From Trileptium ribeirensis (taxonomy: Eukaryota > Nematoda > Enoplea > Enoplida > Thoracostomopsidae), in assembly GCA_030248225.1 (NCBI GenBank), contig JASANE010029130.1, positions 62,001 through 126,000 on the forward strand: 64,000 nucleotides of DNA. The letters run 5' to 3'. The stretch's first letter is position 1. Every line of letters begins with the position of its first letter. The notes beneath the pieces are model-generated. The model had not been told where the DNA came from. It did not search any database and saw only the letters and a list, made by a program, of their open reading frames with translations. Of the stretch, positions 35,556 through 48,504 are shown one piece after another. Both the position numbers and the translations under genes were made by a program.

Positions 35556-38307
35556 GCCAGTCTATCATATGATGTCTTGTTATGTACATAATAGTTTGTT
35601 TCGTTTATTTTTATAATTAACTATAGTTTAATGTACTATAGCGTAGCAGTTTTTATTTTGCATGATATTACACATGCCAAGCTTGACAAAACACCGTCAG
35701 AGAGTATTTTCCGTTTTCTCATGGGGAAAACAATGTATTATTTTAGAAATTATGTGGACACCTCGGGTCTGTTCGGTTGTACACCCCGCCCGGAAATGGT
35801 CAATTTTGAAAGTAGAGCGATAAATTTAGGACTATTTAACTTAGCTTGGCGAAATATTTTGGTTTTTTGGTAACGAAAAATTTGAGGAAATGCTAGATTT
35901 TATCTATAGTCGGTTGGTTCAAAAATTAGCTGAATAAGGTCCATGGGTTAAGGAGCTAGCAGCCATTTATCCTAAAGCATAAACCTAAATCTTGTCTAGC
36001 CTTAAGTCGTTAAGCGATAAACTGATCAGCCTGCTTGTGGGATTCAATGTTTTAGTAGTTGTTCGTGAGAACCATAAATGACCGCTATTATTTCAATCCC
36101 TATTCGGTGGTCGTTCGGAAATCGGGAGTTCTTCCGCATACAGTTTTCATTTGAATAAGTCATATGCAGCATTGTCCTCGACGAACTTTCAGTTCCTTTC
36201 ATATTTTGTTCGGGGTAGCCAACTTGAAAACAAATTTCTAAAACCGTTATAAAATGAATTTTCGCTCGGCTTCGGCTCCTATTGGATTTACATGTTGAGA
36301 GATTTTTTATTCCAGTCAAAAAAATTTAAATCCTGTTCGGTAGTGGTTTTTTTAAAAGGCGACTGTCATTTTTACCGAGGACTATATTTGTACAAATATA
36401 ATATAGATATAGATATTTATGCTACGCTTTATGTTACATTCAGTGTGTGTATTATGTATATAAAATACGAAACTTCATTAAACCCTGAGAGTATGGCCTC
36501 TAAACCAAAAACCGTAACCGTAATACCTACCGTTGGACATGTACTCATACCTCGTTCAGAGGTTTGATTCTTTTCGAATTGTTTTGATAGAAAATTTTCG
36601 AAAATTCGGAATTCATACATGAAAGTTGTTCAATAATGTTTGAGAGTCCGTTGAATTGATAGCCTTTTTACAATATACGGCTTCTAATAGAAATGTGCAA
36701 GAAATTTTCAGTTATGTCGGATCTAAAATTAATTTTGCGAGCGTTTGAAGACAAAGGAGTGTCCTCTTCGAAAATCCTAGGATTTCTGGTTTTGTTTTAA
36801 CTGGTCCTCTGTTTGTTGCTGTACTGAAACATTTCAAGAAGCATAATATTACATTAACATAACTGTTTTACATAATCTATTACGTTTCGGATACTGAGCT
36901 TATAGTTTAGTCTTATTCCTTCGCGTGTCGATATGAAAAGAGTATCGAAAAAATTAGCATTGTTATTGAAAATAGAAATTATTCTCAAGGTATGACAAAG
37001 TTTTATATGTTTCCTTCTGCTACAAATATTTTAATCCAAACTAACTAGTTTCTTCCATTTTCGTTTTGAGCGTCTTTATTGTTAGATTTTAAATGTCGCG
37101 GATTTTACTTATAAGATTGAGTGACGTAAAAACCTGGGAAGGTGGTGTTATATGTTGGCGTCATTTTTGCTTCAGAAGTGTACGCGCTTTAAGTGTCGGT
37201 GCATATCATGTTTTCGCGTATATAGTGTTTATATGTTTTAACGTAGAAAATATGCCTTTGGCAGTTGAAATAATTTTACGTCAAACGTCGATAGAGTTTA
37301 GATGTACAGTATTTGTGCTAATGATGGAACAAAAAAGTAAAATCGATGCGTTATACTAGAAGTTTTGGTGACCTTTAAACTTTAAAAAATAAACAAGTTT
37401 TGTTGAGTGATGGATGATTAAATCGCACAGACTAGAAAATTTTCGGTATTCTATTTGTAATTTTGCCGTGTTGCTTAACTAAGCTTAAGAGTTTAGATGG
37501 CTTAGGTGGAATGACAAACATTGGGTTCAATTTAATATGGAATTCAATTTGGTTTTCTGGATATGTCGTCCGCCTGTAATTTACAATAACTTGTATTCTG
37601 TTGGTGATGAAGACTCAACGATATATCCTAGTTGTTGTGCTATAAGTTTACAGTTTATATGTATATTTTTCTAAAAGAGAAATTATTAACACATTGTGTA
37701 ATTGAAATTCAAACCCAAAATTGTTTAGAAATATAAATTCGATAGTATATGACAAATTTGAAGCTGGGCCATTTTGCCCATCCCTAAATCCTCTAGTGTC
37801 CGTGTAAACCATAGAATACCCTAGTGTATATAGAGTTATCGAGATTCATAGGTTGTAGCATTTTAGCGTGCTTAGAAGCTATTAAAAATAATTATGATTG
37901 TATTCAATTAAATTAGCCCTTTTCAGTGTGCCATAAATATCAATTCTGTTCGAAATTGATTGACCTCGCAGAGAAATTGTGCAGGAGTAATGCCCCTGAA
38001 CATGACCAATAACGTGGCATAAGCATCGATATTGTATTATAGTTTTTTTAACATAACCAAAGCCGCCATCGTGCAATAGCTGCCATTGTAGGAATCACAA
38101 AATTTTAACGAACCTTGCTTTCCTGTTCTTCTCGCAGAGTGTAAGGAATGTTATGCGATAAAGTATTGATAGCCGTACCAAAATGACAATTTAGTGTAAT
38201 TAAATGTAATTTACCGTGTATTACGCAGCGTTAAACCCCCAGTTCTTTTCATTAATACAAAACGACATATTCAGAGTATCGCTGAACTAAGATTTTTAAG
38301 ATCAGTA
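35556..38307. other. Intergenic, no gene seen
   Basis: AT-rich, with ORFs under 95 codons and no motifs. Includes the likely ZC3H14 3' UTR; no canonical AATAAA is close to the stop. Confidence 0.4.
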
Positions 38308-38315
38308 CTAAATAC

Positions 38316-39453
38316 CAGGGAGTAACCGGAATTCCGATTCCGGCGAAAATCGTATTCAGGTTGCGGCAACGGCAAAGGGCAAAAACCATGCCGGAACCGG
38401 AATACAGGTTTTAAAAATTTTGTTGGAAATTTTCCACATTTTTGCTTAATCTGTGGTCCAAACATTATATGCAATATATACACAATGACCAAGTTCCAAT
38501 ACAGCCAAGCAAAAGAAAAGATTAACTCAGCAATTTACAATGTGAAACGTAAGTAGGAAACATAATTTCAGCAAGAATTTTTATGTTAATCTGCAGGAGT
38601 TTGTTAACAAAACAAAATCAGGTCGATGTTTGTAGCAGCTATTTTTCACATTCAGAAGTCTGCGGGGTATGTTAGATTTAAACCGGCCCAACTCGGTAAC
38701 AGAGTATGGATTATATAGAAGTACTTAGCTGTAAGCTTGGCTAACATAAATTGCGTCAAGCACAAGCCAGTGCGCTTACAAACCTTGTAAATCAGTCTAC
38801 ATTGAAGTAAACTAACCTTATCTGCAACATAATCTGAAACTGCGTTCTTGGCAATGAACTGTATTCATCGAAACTGTGCGAGCAGTATAACAGCTGGTCT
38901 CATTTACAGCATTGTGGTTAGAAAGTTATCATCATTATCATGTAAACGCTAGCCAAAACAGTGTCCCTGACTATTGATCAGAAAATTATAGTATATACCT
39001 TCTATTATTTTATCTTAGAACCATATAAACCAATAATATCTAGTTTCCTACAGAATAACATGTAAGAAACGTATGTGTAGTAAAGGGAAGCGACTGGAAA
39101 CAGAGCCAAAGTGTTTATTCTAAGCTTCATGCGTTATAAGCACATTCATTTTGACTCAATATACGCAAGGGTGTATAATAGTGGAAGGCATTTTTGCTCT
39201 GGAAGTCCAAAAACTGACATATTGATCGATAAATAAACATTATTTAGCTTCCTCAGTGTCTTTAAAATTCCAGAAAGGCAATAATGCTATCACAATACAT
39301 TAAGTTTAATGTAAAAGATATTTTTAACATATTTTAAATCCACTGTACCTGCATTTCTTTCTTCATCTGCTTTACTATATATAGGTTACGAAGACCAGGT
39401 TCCGGATCCGGTTTAAATGGACGGTTCCGGTTGCTGGTTCTGGTTATTCCCTG
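38316..39453. mobile_element. Non-autonomous hAT-type DNA transposon with intact target duplication
   Basis: Left end CAGGGAGTAACCGGAATTCC and right end (read inward) CAGGGAATAACCAGAACC form terminal inverted repeats of the CAGGG..TAACC kind typical of hAT elements. They are flanked by a perfect 8-bp duplication CTAAATAC at 38308-38315 and 39454-39461. Both subterminal regions are rich in CCGGAA/CCGGAACC blocks. The 1138-bp interior has no transposase ORF, so it would have depended on a transposase supplied elsewhere. Confidence 0.85.
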
Positions 39454-40412
39454 CTAAATACTATTTTTTTTATTTTAAATAAGTAATATAATATTGAAAT
39501 TTTTCGGGGCAAAAGTAGTAGCAGAGCAAGCTGTTATATGTGACATGTGCTTACAATCTTAAATGCGTCAAAACTATCTTATTTTGTATGTTCATAGTGG
39601 AATTCATGCTCATTATTGCGGAAGACATGGAATTAGCCAATATTTCAGCAATTTGCAATCATTTAACGTTTAGCTTGAGATAGTATTCCCTGTCCGGGAA
39701 CAAATTAATAATGCAACTTTGACGCTGTAAACGGAATGGTCATCCACTTTACTGTTTGCGAACATAAACCTTTTTCGCCAACTGCCGTTCGGCTTTAGCG
39801 CACTAAGTTCGAGGAAAACGCACAGTTTTTGTACTAAACACACCTTTATACAAAAGAACGATAACTCGTGTTATTTTGCCGTAAAAGTATAGTTTCCCAG
39901 TTGTGCCTTTTACTACTTGTGGCATTGTGCAGACTAGGTTTCAGCACCAATGGTCCAAACAAGTTACCATTTTCAAAATTATACACATCTTGTTGCGGTT
40001 TAACAAATTAACAATTTTATTACATAACGTGGTGTTAAGATGTTTAAACGTTTTAGCTTTTACTTCTTGCTTTTTTCAACCAGCTCAATTTTCATGGTAG
40101 TTGAAAATTCACCGACCGAGGCGCTAGTATTAATTTATATCCTCCACATTTGATGTTCACGATTATGTAATTTTGTTCCTCGTATTTTTTTTCATTTATT
40201 TATCACGTCATTTTATATTACCTTATTTTCCTACGTAGAAGCCTAAATATCTTGCATCATTGCGATATTTTGGGGAGCTTGACCGCAAAAATTTTTCCCG
40301 GGACGCCATAGTTTTTACGGCACATTAACTTCTCATGATCCATGAACTACATTGAAACTCATTTTAAAAGGAACTGTAGTCATAGTGTTCTGGTTTTGAA
40401 CTGAAAATATTT

Positions 40413-40815
40413 GAATTCGAGTGGAATGAAAGAGCGAAGCGAGCTCATTCCACTCGCGAGCGACCAACAAGCTCATTGCGAGTGTCAAAAATGTGTGGCA
40501 AAATTTTTCACACTTCTGCTTCATACTTGGTATGAGAAAAGAGATTTTTCTCAAGTGTCGGTTTGAATTATTTAACGTTCTTTTCACGGTCAATTTAGCG
40601 TTTTATTGAATTATTAAATTGTTGGTTCATTGTTTTTGTACTCGTTGTATGATGTTTTGTCTACTGCATACGTTGGCTATCAAAAGAGACGGGCGTAACT
40701 ATGACTCATCACTCACGGTTTATATAATGCTGCACCTGCGTACATTGTGTAGGCTTTGTTTGTGTGTGCTTTGTACTACAGACTTCGGGGGATTGTTCTC
40801 ACCACTCGAATTCTG
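40413..40815. repeat. Inverted repeat pair with terminal hairpin
   Basis: GAATTCGAGTGG at about 40414 is mirrored by CCACTCGAATTC at about 40803. The left one also forms a perfect 12-bp hairpin at 40418-40456 (CGAGTGGAATGA / TCATTCCACTCG, 15-nt loop). Possibly a small foldback element; no target duplication was identified. Confidence 0.45.
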
Positions 40816-42708
40816 GCTCGCAAGCGAGCTTCGAGCTTCACTAATATTTAACGACAGCTTGAATGGGCTTTGAGTTTGATGCAGGAAAAATGGTACCTTC
40901 AATACCGTATGACTACAGCCAAATGATAAAATGTATCTACAGCGGTTACGATAGACAACAAATTGCCGAAACGGAATATGTTTTCAAATGTGTATCGCTG
41001 ATTTTCCAATTTATTTTTTCAAACCTGGCTATAATTTTGGCTTTGAGGATTTTAAGTGCAAAAAATTTTTCCTGATGGAAGTTTGGTTTTGTGCTGTGTT
41101 CTAGGATCTGGTGCACTGGCTTGTGGCTTCGACATTTTCTGATATAGGCTAATTTATGATATTTGCTTCAAAAAATATGAAAATGACTGGAGCGGGACTT
41201 TGTTCACCCAGTCTTGGATTACAATGTGGGCATAATGCAAATATTTAACTTTATCTTGCCCACGGAATTAGTGTCTGCTCTTTAAGAACTCCCACTTTAA
41301 TGCAGAGATATTTTGGGGCCATATTAAATATTTTATCTTATAGATTGCTATTTTTCAAGCAATTGATATCTTATAGTGGAATGTGCTTAAGATACGTGCT
41401 CAAACTCAAACAGTTTAGAAATATGCAGGATTATTTTTGTGTACCTATCAGGTGTCGCCATTAAGTACAACTGTGCCATTGTTAATAACAACCAATCTAG
41501 GACAGTAGGCACATAGTCTAGGGAAGTTATATGGTCGGAATGATATATTATTATATGATGTTTATGTGCTTATGATGTTTCTTCTGTTATATATACTCGT
41601 GCATACATATCGCATATTTGTGTTTAGTAAAGATATTTGGCTTTGGTGTTTAAATGAGACGTTCTGTTATTTGACAGACTAAATGCTGAGCTACTTAACA
41701 GACAGTACGGCAGAAATAAGTAAAGTATAGTGCGACTTCAAGCTGAGCCATTGAAAAAGAGTTGGGGGGTGGGGCCTGACGAGTATCGTTTTTGCGTCAT
41801 TTGACACGCTTGGTGGGCGAGTTTTCTTTTTTCTCCGTTCCTCCTAACTTGTTTTGTCCCCCTTCCAAACTGAACAAAATTATTTTTTGTTCACATCCGG
41901 ATCAGAAGTGCGGGGTGGGCACGACAGAAGCAGGAAAATCGACTCCCACGACAGGTGGTGCAAAAAATGGACTCTGTCTTCCGACAATGTGCTTAAATGT
42001 ATGACAATGATAGGGTTTCATCACGCCTTCTTGGTGTATTTTATTTCTATCAAAGTTTAGGGCCGTTGTAGAAATGATGGTTAGTTTTGATTTTTATTAA
42101 ATTAACGTGCGACAGTGTCAGTTATGATAAATGTCAGTACTCTTATTCCGTACGTGGTTTAGCCGTGAGTTAAGGAGTTTCCTTGAAATTGCTGACCAAC
42201 GACTTTCGCATTTTTCGTCGGCAGAAAATTGATAACGGTCGGTGTACCAGGCAATTTTTATTCCCGGAGTAATAATTGCGTGGACAATTACTACTGCCAC
42301 TAATTATCACCTGGGCAATTACTACTCCCGAGTAAATAATTGTGTGGGCATAAGCCAAGCAGGGGTTAAGGCAAAATGACGTTTTTAAAACGACTCGCAA
42401 AAGTGGTGTTTGACACAAATTTTTATAAACAAAGCCATAATTTTCCCAAAAAAGCGGTGTGAGGGATAACGACGAAATAGGTCACGTTGTACTAGACACG
42501 TTTATGTTATGGTGACGGCTAGAAGTACGAAATATGTATAACTCTTATCTAAAATCCTCCATAAACTCGTTATATAGCGAGTTATTTATTAAACATCTTT
42601 TGATTCTATGGTGATCTATTTGTCAGAAAACATTATATGGTGACTGTTGCGTAGTAAAGTCCTAAAGAAATACCTTAGTTGTTATACTGATATTGTTTTA
42701 GCTTTGAT

Positions 42709-43248
42709 ATGACCTCAAAACAGCTATTAGACACAAAAAATGAACTGGCAGATTTGGTTAAGCGTCGCGCGGAAATAACTGAAACTTTAGCAGCGCTAGA
42801 ACGTCAAATATACGCATTTGAAGGATCATACTTGGAGGATACGCAGGAATACGGCAATGTTATCAGAGGATGGGATCGATATTTGACTGCTGTTGTGCCA
42901 CCCTCGCGAACACAGCTAAACAAGGGTTCAGGCCCCGGCAACGAGAAAAAGAAATCACGCATCCGTGAATCGGAGCGATTGTTTTCTCATTCGTCTGTAA
43001 CATCAGCTGCTGCTATTCGTGGAATGATCTCATCGGCCGGCGGCGGATCTGATCAAGATCAGGACGTGGAGAACTCGCCTGCTTCTCATCTAAATTTTCC
43101 ATCAAGTGGAAGCCGGCATCATGGGAGTGAAAATCCTGGTGCAGTTGCTGAGTCTAGTTCCGGATCAAGTCCGGCTATATCGGGACAGAAGCACAGCGGC
43201 ACAGAGAACGTTGGCCCGCCGTCAAAAAAGCGAAAACCAAAAAGCTAA
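42709..43248 (+). CDS. MEAF6: MEAF6 / Eaf6, NuA4-MOZ/MORF-HBO1 histone acetyltransferase subunit
   Basis: 179 residues in one exon (human MEAF6 191). The conserved N-terminal Eaf6 region (about residues 5-100) reads [48 protein letters not shown] and [16 protein letters not shown]. It predicts a coiled coil followed by the SYLEDT signature. The C-terminus is Ser/Gly-rich and ends in a basic nuclear-type signal, PSKKRKPKS. Eaf6 is a small scaffold subunit of NuA4/TIP60, MOZ/MORF and HBO1 complexes, supporting histone H3/H4 acetylation in the nucleus. TTTTAG ending at 42701 leaves only a 7-nt leader, so either a 5' UTR intron or trans-splicing is likely. A dispersed repeat begins about 90 bp after the stop. 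Confidence 0.94.
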   Translation: MTSKQLLDTKNELADLVKRRAEITETLAALERQIYAFEGSYLEDTQEYGNVIRGWDRYLTAVVPPSRTQLNKGSGPGNEKKKSRIRESERLFSHSSVTSAAAIRGMISSAGGGSDQDQDVENSPASHLNFPSSGSRHHGSENPGAVAESSSGSSPAISGQKHSGTENVGPPSKKRKPKS

Positions 43249-43338
43249 TTATAATTGGCACTCGTGTAAATAAGTGGAAGCACACTACGCATTGAATTTT
43301 TGGATTGTCAGAACGTAGTGAAAAGTAGTGGAGTTGTA

Positions 43339-43434
43339 GGGGTGAAATCTTTTAAATTCCGTCTGTGTGTGTGTGATCGGCCATAACTCGGGAACGACTT
43401 AACCGATTTTCATGATCTTGGGCTCATTCGAACC
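43339..43434 (+). repeat. Dispersed repeat, copy 2
   Basis: Matches 28101-28193 from GGGGTGAAA through ACCGATTTTCATGATCT. It lies just downstream of MEAF6 and probably falls in or next to its 3' UTR. Confidence 0.75.
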
Positions 43435-43469
43435 GGCATAGTCGAATCACCGTGTGCGTTTTTTATTTG

Positions 43470-45215
43470 GAGTCTGGTTCCGGGGTCAGGGCCAAAATGT
43501 GGGGTTTTTGCCCCATTTTAGTACCGTTCAAAGAAGCAAGGTTATTTATTTTAACTTTCGAATTTTTTTCTCTGGTTGGTTTTATTTCATAGTAAAATGA
43601 TAAATGCCGATGCCTCTTTTTTGTTTTCGATTAAGGCTCCGGTTCTGGATTGAGAGGGTTTCAAGTACGGGGTACGGCGCCCCAGTGGTTCCTCGACCCA
43701 AAATTTGAAAATTTGTTCTGACATCTTTGGCAGCTGATAAGTTCCACCTGGGGGTTTTTGGGCATGAGAAACTCATTGTCGGTGCTGGTGTTGATCTATG
43801 ATCCATGGTTCTATGGGTGCCGAGGTATGACGCCCCATGGTTCGAGGTCAGAAGTCAAAATGAGGGTTTTTTTTACCACATTTTAGAGTACCATTCACGG
43901 AATCAAGGTTATTTTTGTCTTAAGTTTCGAATTTTTTTTCGGTTCTGTTACATTATCCCTCAGCCCGCGTTTGCCCAAAAATGGTCAGATTCCGGAAACT
44001 AGTATTTTTGTGATCCTCTAGGCCTCCCTGATCATTTCAACCAAAAAAATTGAATTTTTAAAATTTTAGATTTTTTTCTGGTCCCAAGGGTCCCCCTTTT
44101 ACCCACTATTCGACGCGGCTTGACGAGCTGAATCGAATGATGATATTTTTAACGGGATCCGGTGACCGGATCCTAAGCTACGGCCAAAAAATATCGGAGG
44201 CTGAGAGGCTCAGCAATTGAACTGTTATGGCCATAACGTAGGATGCTTTTATCGGATCCAGTTAAAAATAACACCATTTAACTCAGTTCATCAAGCCGCG
44301 TTGAATGGTGTGTAAAAATCCAATTTTTAAGAAAAATTTGGGTTCGCCCTTGGGAGCCGAAAAATCTAAAATTTTAAAAATTAAATTTTTTGGTCGAAAT
44401 GACAAGGGGATAACGAGGATCACAAAAATACCAAAATTTCCAGAATCTGATCATTTTTGGGCAAATACGGACTGGGGGTTAATGGAAAAGAACCTTTTTT
44501 CTGTGGTTAATTTTATTTCATAGTAAAATGATAAATGCCGATGCCTCTTTTTTGTGTTTCGATTAAGGTTCTGGTACTATAGTTATGGGGTTTGAGGTAT
44601 GGTGCCCCAATGGTGTCCCGACCCAAAATTCGAAAATATGTTCATACGTCCGGGGCGGCTGAAAAGTTCCACCTGGTGATTTTCGGGCATGGGAAACTCA
44701 TTGCAGGTGTTGGTTTTGCTCTGTGACCCATGGGTACTATGTATGGTGTCCCAAGGTTCGGGGCCAGAAAGCAACATAAACGTTTTTTACCTCATTTTAG
44801 TACCCTTCATGGAAGCACGGTTATTTTTATCTTAACTTTTGATTTTTTTCTCTGTTTGGTTTTATTTCATAGTAAAATGACAAATGCCGATATATACTTC
44901 TTTATGTTTTAAGGCTCCGGTTCATGAGGTTTGAGGTATTGCACCCTCGTGGTTACTCGACCCAAAATTTTAAAATTTGTTCTGACGGCCTGGACAGCTG
45001 AAAAGTTTTACTTGGGGGTTTTCGGGCATGGGAAACTCATTGTCAGTGTTGATTTTGCTCTGTGACCCAAAGTTAAATGGGTACGGGGGTACGGCGCCCC
45101 TATGGTTCATCGACCCAAAATTCCCAATTTTATTGTGACGTCCTGTGCGGCTGATAGCTTGCACGGGGTGATTTCGGGCATGGAAAACTTATTGCCGGTG
45201 TTGGTTTTGTTCTAA
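43470..45215. repeat. Tandem array, ~350-bp unit, interrupted by a foldback element
   Basis: TTTATTTCATAGTAAAATGA plus CAAATGCCGATG-type sequence recurs at about 43580, 44510 and 44862. Intervals fit a ~350-375-bp unit once the inserted element is removed. Each unit also contains CGACCCAAAATT, GGGCATG(G/A)GAAACTCATTG and CATTTTAGTACC. The last part, to about 45215, repeats the second half at shorter spacing (~190 bp). Confidence 0.8.
43942..44492. mobile_element. Foldback (long inverted repeat) DNA element, copy 1
   Basis: The two halves are inverted copies along about 250 bp each: CAGCCCGCGTTTGCCCAAAA on the left mirrors TTTTGGGCAAATACGGACTG on the right, and both arms contain GACGCGGCTTGACGAGCTGA-type and AATTTTTAAAATTT blocks. 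A small perfect hairpin GGATCCGG-TGA-CCGGATCC sits at 44155-44173. It is inserted into a T-run of the surrounding tandem repeat; TTTTTTC flanks both sides. No ORF of note. Confidence 0.8.
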
Positions 45216-47921
45216 ATTGTGCCATTGTGTGATATCCACATATAACATATCGACGTATGCTATCGGGAGCTGATTGATTGTGCACGCAAAAGGCGTAGGT
45301 GTACCTATGCTTCACTACATTCTGCAATCTTGATAGAGTTACTAGTTAATTAAACCCATTCCATTGATCAAGTTTCGCCACTGAGCTAGAAACCAACTCG
45401 TGAAGTTGCTTACGTGTGACACAAATATTCGTTTAACTCCCTCTGACAAAAAACACATTTCTTTGCAACCTGCGTTTCTTTTGAGCGTTATAGTACAAAG
45501 TGATAAAGCGTGTGCAATATACATTACACGCCAGCAGTCGTGGCTATCGCATTTCGAGCTAACGAGTTTGGGCGAATCGCAGGCGGGTCTCGACTATCCG
45601 CGAGCGAGATTTCAAAATTATTAAAACTAATAAAAAATACTATTTTAGAACAAATTTATTTCGAGCGAGTCTCGATCTGGTTGTGAGTGAGTTTCAAGCC
45701 AGCGACAGTCATTTTTGGTGAGTACTGTACATCTGCATAAAATACTGCCGGATCGTTACAAGTCAAAACCGTAAGATAAATAAATAACATTTATATCTTT
45801 ATTCTATTTTGCTGCAAAATTCGCTTTATTATTGTCAGCTTGAAGAAAACGTTTAATGGTGTCTTTATATATCACGCTGAAAAGCTGTAAAATCACGCGC
45901 TAACTGGACTGTAGTAGCGAAAATATTAATTTTTAGCCGTTCAAATTTGTCCAACTATATGTTGGTAACTTCTGTAGTGAACTACTCATAAGTTCTGCGT
46001 GACGAGTTCTGTTAGATACTTACAACTATATCGAACTCGTATTTTGGGACAGCCGCTTTGGCATCCCCACCTCTGTGAACTTTTGATCTCGCATGCACCC
46101 AGGTAGCACAATGCACACGAAACATTTATCAAATAGCCTTCCAATTTCTAAATAATTGTCAATTTTTTAGTTATAAACTGTAGCACAGTAAGTAGTATAG
46201 TGTAGCCTGTAGCACACGATAAATATTCTGGCAAACAATTAAACTATACGGACAGTATTTCATTTCATGAATGAAGGTACATAAAATCATTATACTGTCA
46301 TTGCTAAAACAGCACAAGTCAAGCTGATGGACATAACTTTATTTACTTTAAAAAAGAAACACATAGTGCGGAATGTTCGATTACGACAGCCGCCGAAGTA
46401 GTCTTATAGTTTGTAGTATAAAACGCTTATATAAGGAACTTTGCTTAGGCATTGTATATCTAAGACGACACAACCTATAGTTTACGTTCTACATCTTGAC
46501 TTTCACCGTAGTAGAATCGATTTTAGTTTTATAGCTGCATATTTTTCAAAATTTAGCCCATAAATTAGACATACAAAAGTGTTTGACATGTTTTTAATTT
46601 GAGTTGAGATATTGAAAACCTTAGACATACCGTATTAGTGTTCTATGTAATATGATATATACATGATTGATAAATACAAAGTCAGCTTATTGCTGTATTC
46701 CAGGACTAAATTAAGCATAACTCTAGGATATTAGGGATATATATATAAGCCTCGGTGTTCTTGTCACGATATACATATTTTCTGTTATGATTTGTGTATT
46801 CCGTCAAATCAATTTGTTCCATTTAAATTTATATGTAATGCATGATATTCTAACTATTATTTATCTGTTGTGTGCTGTATCTTCCTGGCTGGAAAAAAAT
46901 TGCCGCGCCATTATACTTTATAGAGGTCAAATTCTAGAGTACATTCGTCCAAGCCTATTATATCTTGCTCAGTTTGATAGTAGTCAGTTGAGGTTTAACG
47001 CGATATGTCGTAGCAAAACCGTTATCAACTGTGAAATGTTAAGCAAGTTTTTAAACTAAAAATTCAAATGGTTTGGGCCCAAACTAAAAAAGATGTAACT
47101 GATACTCAGACACTATTATTCTACGTAGCAAACCTAACCAGAATCCTCGGCCGATACTTCGTTTTCTTTATATATTTATAAGCATTAAACTAGATCAGCA
47201 AGTTTAGTTCGAAGACTGCAGTACCAATCTTCTGGAATTGAGTTTTTTCTGTGTAATTATGGAACATCCACGAGGTTACTGGGGCACACGTATGGATAGC
47301 AGAAATCCGTAACATTTCTAACACGTCTTTATTTCTGTGCACCGCACGTTTCAAACGTTTGGCAACATACAAAACTAAAAACCGTGAGTTTGAATAAGAA
47401 AGACTTCAATTAAACTAACAGCCACGTCGCCTTGTTGAAATTCCGTCTTGGTGTCTCGTTTGCCGACAAACTAGGTTTTTGCGTGTACTGCCGTCTTTGT
47501 AGGGCATGCGATAAAGTATGTCTGAAGCACTAATTGTGAATTTCGAAGCTAATTAAGTAATTAGTTGGACATATAGCAACCAATCGTTAAATGAATAGAC
47601 AGAGTACCGCGGATACTCTGTCAAGATCGTTGACTCAACTACATTTAATTAGTTAGCTAGTAAGCCGCTAAAACAAATTAAATTCACTGTGGTGTCAGAC
47701 AGGAAAACCTCAGCTGTAGCTGTAGATTTCATGGTACCGGCGATAGCTCGTCGATTTTGCAACCGCATCACACAATAATACCGAAAACCGACATCTGACC
47801 GAGACAATATCATATCTCGTTGTACAGAATATGTAGCTTGACAGCTACAAACCTATAGGTTGACTAACACACGACAGGGAAATATATTTAAGGCAGTATT
47901 ACGTTTACGTAATGTTACCTT
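45216..47921. other. Intergenic, no gene seen
   Basis: AT-rich with ORFs under 95 codons and no motif found. Confidence 0.4.
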
Positions 47922-47929
47922 AAATATTT

Positions 47930-48496
47930 CAGTTCTTTTCCATTATCCTCCCCAGCCCGCGGATGCCCAAAAATGGTTAGATTCTGGAAATCATGGTATT
48001 TTTGTGTTCCTCAAGACCTCCCCTGTTCATTTCAACCAAAAACCAATTTTTAAAATTATATATTTTTTTCGGGTCCCACGGGTCCACCCTAGGGAACCCA
48101 AAAATTCTTTTGTTAAAAATTGGATTGTTACCCACTTTCGTCGCGGCTTCACGAGCTGAATCGATTGGTGTTATTTTCAGCGAAATCCGGAAACCTGATC
48201 TTAAACTATGGCAAAAAACTATCGGAGGCTAAGAGGCTCAGCAATAATTGAACAGTTTTTGGCCATACAATTATTGGAATAAAAAACAACACCATTAGAC
48301 TCAGCTCGTCACGCGGCATTGAATAGTGGGTAAAAATCCAATTTGTAAGAAAATATTTTTTGGGTTTCCATGGGGGAACCGAAAAAATTTTTTGGTTAAA
48401 ATGATTAGGGAGGTATCGAGGATCTCAAATACACCGAAAATTTCCAGAATTTGACCATTTTGGGTAAACGCGGGCTGGGGGATTAAGGAAAAGAAC
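47930..48496. mobile_element. Foldback DNA element, copy 2
   Basis: Same family as 43942-44492: the left end AGTTCTTTTCCATTATCC and the right end GGATTAAGGAAAAGAAC mirror each other, and both arms carry the CAGCCCGCG and TTCTGGAAA blocks. Flanked by AAATATTT at 47922-47929 and 48497-48504. This could be an 8-bp target duplication, although the sequence is itself palindromic. Confidence 0.8.
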
Positions 48497-48504
48497 AAAT
48501 ATTT

